Source: QHXW01 sp035297145 (lineage in GTDB: Bacteria > Acidobacteriota > Terriglobia > Bryobacterales > Bryobacteraceae). From it: DNA of 30,244 nt. This document shows positions 18,045-26,176 of this stretch, one piece after another. Position 1 is the stretch's first letter, and each line of letters begins with the position of its first letter. The stretch covers positions 1 through 30,244 of the forward strand of contig DATGZN010000010.1 of the NCBI GenBank assembly GCA_035297145.1, written 5' to 3'. A program made the translations under genes and the position numbers. A model generated the notes under the pieces. The model searched no databases and had not been told where the DNA came from. It saw nothing but the letters and a program-made list of their open reading frames with translations.

Positions 18045-18701
18045 AGTCACGCAACTTCGACCAATTCCAGCGCTGGCAGGTTGGATCTCGCGATGTCCGT
18101 GGCTTGGGCCCAATTCCCACGGAACACCACCGTCACGCGCCCTTGCGTGTTGTTCCCGCTGGGATCGTAATTGCTGCCGATCTGCTGACCGGACGTCACT
18201 TCGAACGGATTGTAGAAGGCGAAAGGCGTCAAGCCGCCATTCTGGGAAACCCAGAAGCTGTACAGCGCGGAGAGCACGGAAGCGCTCAATCGTTTGCTGA
18301 GCCGGAACGTGCGACGCGAAGTCTGCGCGAGCTGCGACCGCTGGATCGTCCCGTCGTGATACTGGTTCTGGAGTTGAGCGTACTCGCGCAGCTCCGTGAG
18401 CGCGGTACAGAGAGAGACCGGCATCACGCCGTTGGGTGCGGATTGTACGAGATTGCCAGGCATTCTGGATCACGCCACTGTCAGTCCGGGTAGCTGCATG
18501 TTGGCCGACTGCTGCGTGCGCCCGTAGCTCGAATATTGCGCCGCCATCGCCTGGTCGGTCACGAACTGGGGTGTGACGAACTGTCCGGTCATGAAGTTCG
18601 CCGCGTCGGCGCCGCTGATGTTCAGCGAGAGGTATGTGGCCCCAGAGCCGCCAGTCGTGTTGGGGTTGCCCGGCGTCGGATAAATCCCGGCGGCGATGCC
18701 G
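18045..18701. repeat. Tandem duplication, second copy of tape-measure end plus minor tail gene
   Basis: This 657-bp segment matches 20050-20706 with a constant offset of 2005 bp and no net insertion or deletion in the coding parts. The copies have diverged clearly at both DNA and protein level, so the duplication is not recent, or one copy came from a related phage. Similarity stops at the minor tail gene stop codon on one side and at the hub::tape-measure junction on the other. Confidence 0.85.
18047..18463 (-). CDS. Phage minor tail protein (DUF2460/lambda M-like), duplicate copy
   Basis: This 138-residue protein begins MPGNLVQSAPNGVMPVSLCT and ends ALELVEVA. Its core has FWVSQNGGLTPFAFYNPFE and GRVTVVFRGNWAQA, the pattern of short tail-tip attachment proteins that act after the tape measure (lambda M-like). 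It matches the protein at 20052-20468 over its full length with about 18 substitutions and no gaps. It starts a few bases after the chimeric tape-measure end, as in the other copy. The frame is intact. Whether it is expressed is doubtful because its upstream neighbour is a recombinant fragment. Confidence 0.8.
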   Translation of the reverse strand: MPGNLVQSAPNGVMPVSLCTALTELREYAQLQNQYHDGTIQRSQLAQTSRRTFRLSKRLSASVLSALYSFWVSQNGGLTPFAFYNPFEVTSGQQIGSNYDPSGNNTQGRVTVVFRGNWAQATDIARSNLPALELVEVA

Positions 18702-18823
18702 CCGAAGCGGTGGACGATCACCGGGCGCTCGACGGAGAAGCCGAACGGGTACTGCGTGGTGAGCGGGAATGTCTGGCCCGAGTTGGTCACCGTGGCGGCG
18801 ATGCGGCCGATGATGTCGGACAT
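18470..18823 (-). pseudogene. Chimeric ORF: hub N-terminus fused to tape-measure C-terminus
   Basis: The frame encodes 117 residues. Residues 1-41 (MSDIIGRIAATVTNSG...IVHRFG) match the first 42 codons of the hub gene at 16136. Residues 42-117 (GIAAGIYPTPG to NMQLPGLTVA) match the last 76 residues of the tape measure at 20475-20706. The fusion is in frame, and the junction falls in a short TCGGC-type microhomology shared by both parents. It has no role as a hub or tape measure. It is the expected novel joint of a tandem duplication running from within the tape measure to within the hub gene. Confidence 0.8.
18701..18823. repeat. Hub N-terminus, duplicated copy at the novel joint
   Basis: This is the copy of 16011-16136, 41 codons long, fused to the tape-measure end. 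The sequence upstream of its ATG is unlike that upstream of the real hub gene. Confidence 0.8.
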
Positions 18824-18943
18824 GACTTTTTGGACCGGACCTGACGACCGCGACCCTCAACTCCGCTCGCCGATAGAGAGATATGCTTAGTGCGAGATGT
18901 TCCCGTCAGGTGACTCACAGGGCGGGACAACAGAGGAGGACCT

Positions 18944-20041
18944 ATGATTAGCTCGCGAATCGCTTACTGCGTCACCGTCCCCTATCGTCTGTCTGTCGTC
19001 ACTGTCATGGTCCTAGCAACAGCCAGTTCAGTCGTCGGGCAAGCTCAGATGTCGCTTGACCTGGAGCGGGCCAAACGCGCGGTCGAGTTCGTGCAGGGCT
19101 TCAAAGACAGCTCCTGCTGGAGGAGCCAGGCGTGTCAGAGCTGGATGCGAGAGGCCAGAGTAGCCAAAGTGTATGCAGAAGACGTCGACGGTGCCCTCGC
19201 TGAGATCTCTAAGCTGCTCAGTGAGGGCGACCAGTTCCAGAACAATATCGATAGGCTCCAGAATGATATGAAGAGACTCGGTGATGCGAAGCTTACGGCC
19301 GAGGCTGAGGTCAACTCGCTGACAGGCCGCGCCCTCGATACGGCGGTCTCTGTGCTCCGCGATCATCATCTTGGCCTCGATGCCAACAGCGCAGCGGACA
19401 TCCTGAGCAATCAGGCCGGGAAGGGGAAGGTTGCATTTGCAGTCGGCGGGCACCAGATTGTTGTGACAGTCTTCGGTGTTTTCAGCTACCCTCTCGAAGT
19501 CGATCTGACCCACGGTGAGAAACCATTCGATCTCATTTTCCACCCATACATATTTCCGGCTCTGGGAAAGGCGGTCGAGGCCGACGCCGCGAGCGAAAAG
19601 CTCTCAGTTCAGCCGCGTCTTGCGATCACTGCCGATGGCGTAGACATGCACGCGTCTGACTGCACTTCCGAGGCCATCCCAACGACAAAACCGCTCGATC
19701 TTGGTGGGGGGGACGTAGGGTGGCACTGGTGCTTGAAACAGCGATTCTGGTCATGGCTGAGAGATCCTGAGGGAGAGGCTAACGCAAAAGTTGCGCTGAA
19801 AGTCTTCTCGTCCGCCGGAAGCCGGGACGTTGAGCCCGGGCTTCCGTTTAAGGTGAAAGGCCGGCCTTGGTGGTGGCTGCTGAGTTGGTTTTGGGAGAAC
19901 GTACTCCTGAAACCGCAGGTATGGTCTGCGCTTATAGTTGGTGCCGTGATCGCGCGGCAGCGAGGTCCCAAGAGTGCTCTGGATTGGGCTTGGGGCGTCA
20001 TCCAGCGCATGGCTAGCGGTTCGCCAGCGAAGGGCGAATAG
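18944..20041 (+). CDS. Secreted coiled-coil protein with C-terminal membrane anchor, unknown function
   Basis: I do not recognise this 365-residue protein. GAGGAGG sits just before ATG 18944. The N-terminus (about residues 1-34, ending SSVVGQA) looks like a signal peptide with a likely cleavage site. A Cys-containing helix follows (SSCWRSQACQSW), then a coiled coil with LQNDMKRLGDAKLTAEAEV. A beta-rich middle follows (VVTVFGVFSYPLEVDLTHGE), with two more Cys. Near the C-terminus, WWWLLSWFWENVL and VWSALIVGAVIA suggest membrane association, leaving a short basic tail. Most of the protein would therefore face the periplasm. It is on the plus strand, opposite to the phage genes, in the first of two equivalent slots between the minor tail gene and a hub start. 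The frame is intact. Confidence 0.7.
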   Translation: MISSRIAYCVTVPYRLSVVTVMVLATASSVVGQAQMSLDLERAKRAVEFVQGFKDSSCWRSQACQSWMREARVAKVYAEDVDGALAEISKLLSEGDQFQNNIDRLQNDMKRLGDAKLTAEAEVNSLTGRALDTAVSVLRDHHLGLDANSAADILSNQAGKGKVAFAVGGHQIVVTVFGVFSYPLEVDLTHGEKPFDLIFHPYIFPALGKAVEADAASEKLSVQPRLAITADGVDMHASDCTSEAIPTTKPLDLGGGDVGWHWCLKQRFWSWLRDPEGEANAKVALKVFSSAGSRDVEPGLPFKVKGRPWWWLLSWFWENVLLKPQVWSALIVGAVIARQRGPKSALDWAWGVIQRMASGSPAKGE

Positions 20042-20049
20042 AGCCCCAC

Positions 20050-20706
20050 AGTTAAGCCACCTCCACGATTTCCAGCCCCTGCACGTTCGTCCGCGCGATG
20101 TCCATGGCCTGCGCCCAGTTGCCACGAAACACCACCGTCACGCGCCCCTGAGTGTTGTTGCCAGTGGGATCGTAGTTGCTGCCGATCTGCTGGCCGGCCG
20201 CGACATCGAACGGGTTATAGAACGCGAACGGCGTCAATCCGCCGTTTTGGGAGACCCAGAAGTTGTACAGCGCTAAGAGTGTCGATGCGTTGAGGCGCTT
20301 GCTGAAGCGGAACGTGCGGCGCGAGGTTTGAGCAAGCTGCGACCGCTGGATCGTGCCGTCGTGGTACTGGTTCTGGAGTTGAGCATACTCGCGCAGCTCC
20401 GTGAAAGCGGTGCACAGCGAGGCTGGCATCACACCGTTGGGTTCGCTTTGAACGAGATTGCCCGGCATCTTGAATCACGCTACCGTCAATCCAGGTAGCT
20501 GCATGTTGGCCGACTGCTGCGTCCGCCCGTAGCTCGAATACTGCGCCGCCATCGCCTGGTCCGTCACGAACTGCGGCGTGACGAATTGTCCGGTCATGAA
20601 GTTCGCCGCATCGGAGCCGCTGATGTTCAGCGACATGTACGTCGCGCCCGTGCCACCTCCCGTGTTCGGGTTCCCCGGTGTGGGATAGGTCCCGGCCGCG
20701 ATCCCG
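20050..20706. repeat. Tandem duplication, first copy of tape-measure end plus minor tail gene
   Basis: Partner of 18045-18701. The repeat unit starting here spans 2005 bp down to the hub::tape-measure joint and contains the plus-strand cargo gene 18944-20041. Confidence 0.85.
20052..20468 (-). CDS. Phage minor tail protein (DUF2460/lambda M-like), original copy
   Basis: This 138-residue protein begins MPGNLVQSEPNGVMPASLCT and ends LEIVEVA at a TAA. It has the same motifs as its duplicate at 18047-18463 (FWVSQNGGLTPFAFYNPFD; GRVTVVFRGNWAQA). It follows the tape measure with a gap of a few bases, the usual place for a tail-tip completion protein. I call this copy original because its upstream neighbour is the long tape-measure frame rather than the chimera. 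The frame is intact, unusual among the tail genes here. Confidence 0.8.
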   Translation of the reverse strand: MPGNLVQSEPNGVMPASLCTAFTELREYAQLQNQYHDGTIQRSQLAQTSRRTFRFSKRLNASTLLALYNFWVSQNGGLTPFAFYNPFDVAAGQQIGSNYDPTGNNTQGRVTVVFRGNWAQAMDIARTNVQGLEIVEVA

Positions 20707-22119
20707 CCGAGCGTCGAGATGTTCGAAGCGTACACGTGCGCCTGGCCATCCTGGTAGCTGGCTTGTTGGTAAAGCTTACCGCCCTGCTCCACAAGACTCC
20801 CGGCGTAAGGCGTGGTGGCCGACAGTGGCATCTTCTGTCCTGTGGCTTCCGAGTACAGCATCACAAGTTGACGCACGCTCGGGGATCGCACGGCCACCGC
20901 GATATCGCCGCCGAACTGGGACTGCGCGATCTGCACCACCTGTTTGATGGTGCCACTGTTCTGCGGGATGTCCACGCCGTAGATGCTCTTGATGTCGTCG
21001 TGCGCCTTCCTCTGCGGTGATTCAATGCCGAGCAACTTCTCGACCGTTCCGGCAGTGAAGCCCGCCGCCGCTCCAATCGCGGCCCCCCATGGACCGCCGA
21101 TCTGCTCGCCGATCAATGCGCCACCGGCGGTATCTTCAAGAGCGCCTGTCCACGTGCCGCGCTGTGATCCGAACAGCCCACTGGTCGCGAGCATCATGCC
21201 GGCGGCTCCGGCGGCGGGAGACTTCGCTACGCCCTGGACGCCACCCCAGAAGTTGCTATCAGAGGCGTTCCAGGCGTCCTGGTTCCAGAACGTGCCTTTC
21301 AGGTTGGAGAGCGACTTCGAGAAGCCGCCCTTACTGAACATCCCGTAGAGACCGGATGTGCCGCCCTTGGAGCCGGAGCCCAGAATCGTAGCAAGCGGCG
21401 CGAGCATCTTCTTGCGCCGATCGGCCTCTTCCTTCTCGGCGTACTTTTCAAACTCCTCCCACGCATTCTTCGATAGAACGGCAGCCTGCTCGTCCGCCGA
21501 CTTGCGGATCGCGGCGATCTCCGATTCCGACGCCTTCACCTTCTCGGCCTGTTTCAGAAGCTGATCGCGCTGATAGTAGATCTTGCCGATCGCATCCAGT
21601 TCGGCTTCATCGCCCTTCTTCTCGAACTCGGTTGCCTGGCGACGGAAATCCTTGAGCTGCTCCGCGCCTTTTGCGACCGCATCCAGTGCCGCCTTGCGGC
21701 GGGCTTCGGTAGCTTCGGCAGTCCGGAGTTGTTGACCCAGATCCTGCGCTTGCGCTCTCGTCAACGGCTTGTCCGGTTCCAACAGTTGCTTCTGGAGCCG
21801 CTCAACGTCCTTCTTGGCGTCGGCGTATGCCTCTCCATACCATCGTGCGTACCGAAGAACCTGGCGCGAAGCCGATCCCTTTCATCCTTGCCCTCGCGCA
21901 GGTCCGTCCGCTTGGTGACTGCCTCGGCATCCTCCAGCATCTTCTGCAACCGCTGGATCTGGCCTTGGATATCGCTCGCGCGCTTGGAGCGATCCTCCTC
22001 GTCGCGCGTGGGAGCGATCGCTAGTCGAAGCTGTCGAGCGCGGTGTTGGCCCTGCCGACCGATTCGAGTACCGGCGTTTCCTCGGCTTCGAGGATTACGC
22101 GCTCTGCTTGGTCTGCCAT
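20475..22119 (-). pseudogene. Phage tail tape measure protein, broken by two lesions
   Basis: Three frames join to about 545 residues. The gene starts at ATG 22119 (MADQAERVILEAEETPVLES) and hits TAG at 22021-22023 after 32 codons. It continues in a second frame (DIQGQIQRLQKMLEDAEAV), then changes frame near 21845 into the long frame (YADAKKDVERLQKQLLEPD) that runs to 20475. The N-terminal half is charged coiled coil. The middle is Gly/Ala-rich and hydrophobic (GGALIGEQIGGPWGAAIGAA), as in tape measures that sit in the tail tube and the membrane. The C-terminus (NMQLPGLTVA) is duplicated downstream. It is short for a tape measure, which would imply a short tail or earlier internal loss. Confidence 0.7.
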
Positions 22120-22120
22120 T

Positions 22121-22579
22121 TCAAGCTGCCTTGAGCATCTCGAAGGGACGCGACTGGAATGCGGCGAGCACCGCCTGTCGGTCGCGCGGCGACAAACCCC
22201 ACTGCGCCTCGCGCCGGTTGTTGAACGCCGCGATCTGCGAGGCCGTCATTCGCCGGCCAGGAAGAGCTTTATCGAGAAACCCAATCGCCGCGCGGTTCTC
22301 ATTTGCGGTCAGGACCTTGAGGCAGCGCAGGGTATGGCCGCGCCACGTCCAGTCGCGAATGGGATTGAGACCTCGCGCCACCTTGTAATCCGGGTAGCCG
22401 CGACGGCACGGCAGTCCGACCTTCAGAGGCGCCGCCGCTTGGTCTTAGATGTTCTGGCCGCGCTGGATACGTGCCCGGATCGAATCCGCCAGGACTGGCG
22501 CGAAGCCCTGCATCTCAGTCGCGGTGTATGGGGAATAAACGAACCGAGCGCTTTTGATGAACGTTTGAAACTTCAGCAC
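22121..22579 (-). pseudogene. Small phage tail gene with an internal TAA
   Basis: From GTG 22579 the frame reads VLKFQTFIKSARFVYSPYTA and reaches IQRGQNI, where TAA (22445-22447, codon 45) interrupts it. It then continues in the same frame (DQAAAPLKVGLPCRRGYPDY) through RGLNPIRDWTWRGHTLRCLK to FEMLKAA at 22121. Continuity on both sides of the stop argues for one gene of about 152 residues with a nonsense mutation. An 86-residue product from GTG 22381 is possible. The gene ends one base before the tape-measure ATG. Its function is unknown; by position it is a tail or head-tail completion protein. Cargo ends about 150 bp upstream, so the true start may be lost. Confidence 0.55.
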
Positions 22580-22733
22580 AGTTGTCTTCGGCAGGACAGC
22601 CTGCGGAGCACGCGGTCGGAGGATCGAATGGGCGTAGGTCTTTGTCTATCCAATACTATGAGGCTTCAGCGTAGCAATCTGCCTGAGACCCAACCCTGGT
22701 CTCTTTGCTAACGCCCTAACAACGAAAGTAGCT

Positions 22734-24377
22734 TCATGCTCCCAGAGCATCTTTGATTTTCGTATACGACGAATGCTGTCTGAGTGCGCTCAAGTCGGGA
22801 TCGTGCAGCACAAGGTCACGCGAAACGCCATGCTCCACAGCCCGCATGCAGTATTCATATGCCTGACTTATGTCGCCGAGTTTCGAATATGCGCACGCAA
22901 TGTTGAAGAACGGATTCGGGTGTGCGGAGTGCGAGGTAGAGAACTGCCATTCCGATATTGCCTGTCCATAGCGACCGAGGAAGAAGTGGCAAGTGCCAAT
23001 GAAGAGACCTGAAGCGGCCAGATATTCTGGCTCGTACTCGCCAGTGAAATATCGCTTGTTCTCGGCCACGGCGAAACTCGTGAAGGTGAGAGTCGTTCCA
23101 AAATTCACGGCGAGAACGCGTTTGTGTTCGTCACTATAACTGACCACGAAGTAACCAGTGTTGCCGCACCAAGTCTCAAATGAAGGACTTGTTTGAACGG
23201 CCGTTGACAACATCGTGACGGCACCCTCAATGTCGTGGAGGGCTTCGCTGTTCAGAATCTCGTTATCAAAAATCGCGACAATCCAGTATGCGTTCCTCAT
23301 TGGGCTACGAACCACAGAGGTAATCGCAAAGAACGTCCGGGAATGTTTCAATCTGTTGTGCGCAGCCGCGAGGTCTTCGTAAACGTGCCGATATAGGTTT
23401 GGCGAACCCGACAGCGGTTCAGGAGTTGGCAGCGTCAAACCGACGACCACAAAGTCAGTGCCCAACTCTGAGACCGTGCTACCGACCTGAGTCCGCGAGT
23501 CGAAAAGAACAGATACTGGATTCTCCTCCTCGGGTTTCTGGAGCGGTTGGTCCGCACCAGCATCACCGGTGCCCTGGGCTGTGGGAGGAGCGGTCGATAC
23601 TTGCTCCCCCGCCCTTGCAGACAGGGACTTTTGTTCCCTTGGACTAGTGTGCAACTCGACGATCCTCAGCAGGCTGTCGAAAAAACCGTGATCGCCAGGT
23701 GCTTCCTGGCGTCGCTCCTCAATTTCAGCCGCGCTCCTGCTAACGAAATGACACTTACTGGCACCCCAATGGTGATCATGCTGGAAAATGTAAATCTTGT
23801 CTGATGGGACATGATGCACGGTTCGGACGTCCCTGGGCGCGATCTCGTAAAACACGGTAAGTCCAAATACTACGGTTGTGAAGAGTGTATCGAAAACAGA
23901 TGTCTCAAGGACCAAATCGATTGGTTGGGCTCTCCCCCCGCTTAGATCCGACCCCACCGCAGCTAAGTCAGCTGTGTTGTCAGCGGCCAACTGAACCCTC
24001 GGTGCCCATGGAACGATCGCTAAGCGCTGTGAATACATCGACACATGATAGATGTGCGCCTTGATATCGCAGAGCCGAATTGCGCCTTCCGACAAATTAT
24101 GAACTAAAAGCGATATCTTCAGCTCAAATTCAGCCTCGGTACCGACCAATCTCGAAGGCGGGCCCTTGCGTGGGTCTCCCAACGAGATAATCGTTCTCTC
24201 TGGAATCGGGATGGGGCGCTTCTCGTTAGGAGTTGCCGTGATGTTCAACGTCTGCAACAAGACCGTTCCCTGGGCGTTCGAAAGAGAAGTGGCGACCGAC
24301 GGCGCGAATGCTGACTTCCCGAGGTTGTCGATCGGTGAATCTATCGGGGGGTCGAAGATTGACAGTTCATCGGACAT
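22734..24377 (-). CDS. TIR-associated protein with C-terminal TPR-like repeats
   Basis: This 547-residue protein starts at ATG 24377 (MSDELSIFDPPIDSPIDNLG), with no clear Shine-Dalgarno sequence. Residues about 40-210 look like a beta-sandwich (LLQTLNITATPNEKRPIPIP; ISLLVHNLSEGAIRLCDIKA). A low-complexity, Pro/Gln/Glu-rich linker lies near 250-290. The C-terminal 120 residues hold TPR-like helices (LGRYGQAISEWQFS; FFNIACAYSKLGDISQAYEY). I see no enzyme motif. It follows the TIR gene by 94 bases on the same strand, so the two probably form an operon in which this protein senses or scaffolds and the TIR protein acts. The frame is intact between decayed tail genes. Confidence 0.75.
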   Translation of the reverse strand: MSDELSIFDPPIDSPIDNLGKSAFAPSVATSLSNAQGTVLLQTLNITATPNEKRPIPIPERTIISLGDPRKGPPSRLVGTEAEFELKISLLVHNLSEGAIRLCDIKAHIYHVSMYSQRLAIVPWAPRVQLAADNTADLAAVGSDLSGGRAQPIDLVLETSVFDTLFTTVVFGLTVFYEIAPRDVRTVHHVPSDKIYIFQHDHHWGASKCHFVSRSAAEIEERRQEAPGDHGFFDSLLRIVELHTSPREQKSLSARAGEQVSTAPPTAQGTGDAGADQPLQKPEEENPVSVLFDSRTQVGSTVSELGTDFVVVGLTLPTPEPLSGSPNLYRHVYEDLAAAHNRLKHSRTFFAITSVVRSPMRNAYWIVAIFDNEILNSEALHDIEGAVTMLSTAVQTSPSFETWCGNTGYFVVSYSDEHKRVLAVNFGTTLTFTSFAVAENKRYFTGEYEPEYLAASGLFIGTCHFFLGRYGQAISEWQFSTSHSAHPNPFFNIACAYSKLGDISQAYEYCMRAVEHGVSRDLVLHDPDLSALRQHSSYTKIKDALGA

Positions 24378-24471
24378 AGCAAATTGCGTTCGTCACGCGA
24401 CACTTAAGCCGACCGGAGGAAGCTGGGGCAAAGACAGCTTTGTGGGCAAGTCTCCCAGATCGCGATGTTCT

Positions 24472-24990
24472 CTACACATCGTCTCGTTCCTGCGATGTCA
24501 TTGGAAGATCTCGCAGGAGATTCATGCGAGGCTTTTCCAGTTTTACCGATGATTCGAGGGGCGCATCTTGCGGTAGATGTGAATTTCCCTCATTATCGAT
24601 AGCTTCCACTATGGCTGAGACGATAGAAGGAATGCCAGATGTAGAGCGGATCGCAACTTTATCAGCAAGGGAGGGAGCAAGCTTGATGAGATCCCCACGT
24701 TCTATTTGATGCCAAATAGGCAGGATGACCTTTCGGTCCAGGTCTCTCTGGACCAGCCCATCCAGCTCGTATTGGGTCCAGCTCTTGGAAAAGAAGCTTC
24801 TGCTTAACACCACAACCCCGAATCTGGAACGAGCGAGACCACGATCAATCGACCGCCGCAGGCTGTCTCCCGCTTTGAGTTCAAAATCGTCGTACCAGAT
24901 TCTGAGGCCCGCCGCACGAAGAGCTTGGGCGAGCGAACCAACGAACGCTTTGTCTTCATGCGCATGACAGATGAACGCGTCCCAGTCCAC
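24472..24990 (-). CDS. TIR-domain protein, probable NAD-consuming effector
   Basis: I take GTG 24990 as start, giving a 172-residue protein that is a TIR domain plus a short tail. The upstream 47 in-frame codons look non-coding. The TIR pattern is clear: WDAFICHAHEDK (strand A, BB region next), GLRIWYDDFELKAGDSLRRS, FGVVVLSRSFFSKSWTQYEL, and KVILPIWHQ. Glu75 in QYELDGL is at the position of the catalytic glutamate of NAD-cleaving TIR domains, so NADase or cyclic ADP-ribose synthesis is plausible. The tail after about residue 135 is polar and may bind the downstream 547-residue partner. TIR proteins with a partner sensor are common in phage defence (for example Thoeris and TIR-STAND systems); this pairing is not one I recognise. 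Confidence 0.8.
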   Translation of the reverse strand: MDWDAFICHAHEDKAFVGSLAQALRAAGLRIWYDDFELKAGDSLRRSIDRGLARSRFGVVVLSRSFFSKSWTQYELDGLVQRDLDRKVILPIWHQIERGDLIKLAPSLADKVAIRSTSGIPSIVSAIVEAIDNEGNSHLPQDAPLESSVKLEKPRMNLLRDLPMTSQERDDV

Positions 24991-25140
24991 AGCCCGGATA
25001 CTACCAGATGTGCAGGAATGACGCAACGGAAGGTACGCCACGACAGGTAAGCCAAGGCACGCGATGTGTGTGCTGCGGTGGGTGAACTCGCTCGGACCGA
25101 GAGCCCAAGTCGAAGTTATTCGGCACTTCATAATTCGCCG

Positions 25141-25322
25141 CTATCGGGACCTCTGTATGCTGCTGCGCCCGGTCGTAATCTGCTCCTGGCGCTCACCTTC
25201 GATGAGTTCCAACACGCGGAACTCCTGCTCCGTGATATCCGCGAGCGTGATCGTCAGCCCGATGCTCTTTGCGTTCAGAATGCGGAAGATCGTCGAACAA
25301 GAGCGTCGTTCGGCGTGTCCAT
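25141..25322 (-). pseudogene. Small phage tail ORF, degraded
   Basis: The frame ending at 25141 contains LTITLADITEQEFRVLELIE, a pattern seen in small proteins encoded after tail chaperones in GTA-like phages. It has no start codon in frame. An ATG at 25320-25322 lies one frame away (MDTPNDALVRR), so a frameshift near 25280 may separate start and body. The last dozen residues may be read-through into the cargo boundary. I cannot tell whether this was a separate gene or the end of the zinc-ribbon frame. Confidence 0.35.
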
Positions 25323-25562
25323 TGCTTCTTCGAGCCGATCCTTCGGACAGGCAGGCCCATGGCTGACGTCGAGGGCCTTCCAGTCCGCACGACATGCGGG
25401 GCAGCGATCCAACTCCGTCTGCGCCGAATATCCGCAACTGCGGCAGCGGAAGACGCGGTCGGGACACTCTTCTTCAGGCCCACAGAGCGTCACCTGGTGC
25501 AGTACTGACCGGCTCAGGAAGCGAACGCCCGGCTCGTCCGGCCAGTCGTCGGGCGTGGCTAT
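25275..25562 (-). CDS. Zinc-ribbon extension in the -1 frame of the tail chaperone
   Basis: Immediately after the chaperone stop (TAG at 25559-25561) the -1 frame is open for about 95 codons. It encodes TPDDWPDEPGVRFLSRS and then a zinc ribbon with CRSC and CPAC pairs (FRCRSCGYSAQTELDRCPAC). It has no ATG near its beginning, only a GTG 26 codons in. This layout matches the lambda G/GT arrangement, where a -1 ribosomal slip makes a longer chaperone. I do not see a canonical slippery heptamer before the stop, so a mutation that split an originally continuous gene, or a start at the internal GTG, remains possible. Confidence 0.45.
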   Translation of the reverse strand: MATPDDWPDEPGVRFLSRSVLHQVTLCGPEEECPDRVFRCRSCGYSAQTELDRCPACRADWKALDVSHGPACPKDRLEEAMDTPNDALVRRSSAF

Positions 25563-26167
25563 TCCGGGTCTTCGTCGGCCTCGATTTCGAGTTGCGCGAT
25601 CGCCTCGGACACCGTCGCTGACTTGTGCACGATCGGCACCGCGCCCGCGTAACCGTCGTGCGAGATATGGAGCTTGTCGTAAACCGCACCGCTCGGCTCC
25701 AGGAACGCGCGCGTTTCTATCGAACGACGCGCTGCGACCACGCTGGTCGAAGCCCGTTCGTGGTCCCGCATTTCCTTGGCGGTTGGCATGCGTAGGACGT
25801 GAACGACGCGGGCGCCAGGAACCTTCATCTCGATCCGGTAGTTGATCCCCTCGCGTTCGACGCTGGCCACCGCGCACCGCTCGATTCGCCCGATCACCAT
25901 GCCGACCTCGGCGTCGTCGAACTCCGGGCCATCTTTGTCGGAGCGAATCTTCGCGAACAGTTCCGCGTTGATCTTCGGCAGGTCCACGTCCTCGCTCTGC
26001 GACTTGCCGCGTCCAAGAAAATGGCGGACGGTGCGCTGCGCACGCGCCCAGGCACACCACTCCTCGTCCGAAGGGAACCGCATCTCGCAGCTTTTCTGGC
26101 CGCCTGAAAGTATCGGCACCACAAACGGCTTCGACGCATCGAAGCCCGCTTTCTTTTCGGTTTCCAT
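25559..26167 (-). CDS. Phage tail assembly chaperone (G-like)
   Basis: This 202-residue protein starts at ATG 26167 behind an AGGAGG that overlaps the stop codon of the major tail gene, so it is translationally coupled. It opens METEKKAGFDASKPFVVPIL and contains MRFPSDEEWCAWARAQRTV, a recognisable motif of a conserved phage protein that lies between the major tail protein and the tape measure. It ends in an acidic tail, EADEDPE. Position, size and acidic end fit a lambda G-like chaperone that holds the tape measure during tail assembly. The frame is intact. Confidence 0.65.
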   Translation of the reverse strand: METEKKAGFDASKPFVVPILSGGQKSCEMRFPSDEEWCAWARAQRTVRHFLGRGKSQSEDVDLPKINAELFAKIRSDKDGPEFDDAEVGMVIGRIERCAVASVEREGINYRIEMKVPGARVVHVLRMPTAKEMRDHERASTSVVAARRSIETRAFLEPSGAVYDKLHISHDGYAGAVPIVHKSATVSEAIAQLEIEADEDPE

Positions 26168-26176
26168 TCACACCTC

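Noticed and set aside
22445..22447. TAA as a reassigned codon
   Set aside because: All other genes use TAA, TAG and TGA as normal stops, so code reassignment is not supported; a nonsense mutation is simpler.
22043..22711. Plus-strand open frame of 222 codons across the small tail gene and tape-measure start
   Set aside because: The minus strand here carries recognisable phage protein sequence continuing across the tape-measure start; the plus-strand translation looks like a shadow.
24991..25131. N-terminal extension of the TIR protein by 47 codons
   Set aside because: The extension lacks TIR-like sequence and looks non-coding; the GTG at 24990 places the start right before the first TIR strand.
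25066..25845. Plus-strand open frame of 259 codons over the chaperone and zinc-ribbon region
   Set aside because: It is Ser/Arg-rich without motifs and antisense to the coupled tail chaperone, which has a strong ribosome binding site.
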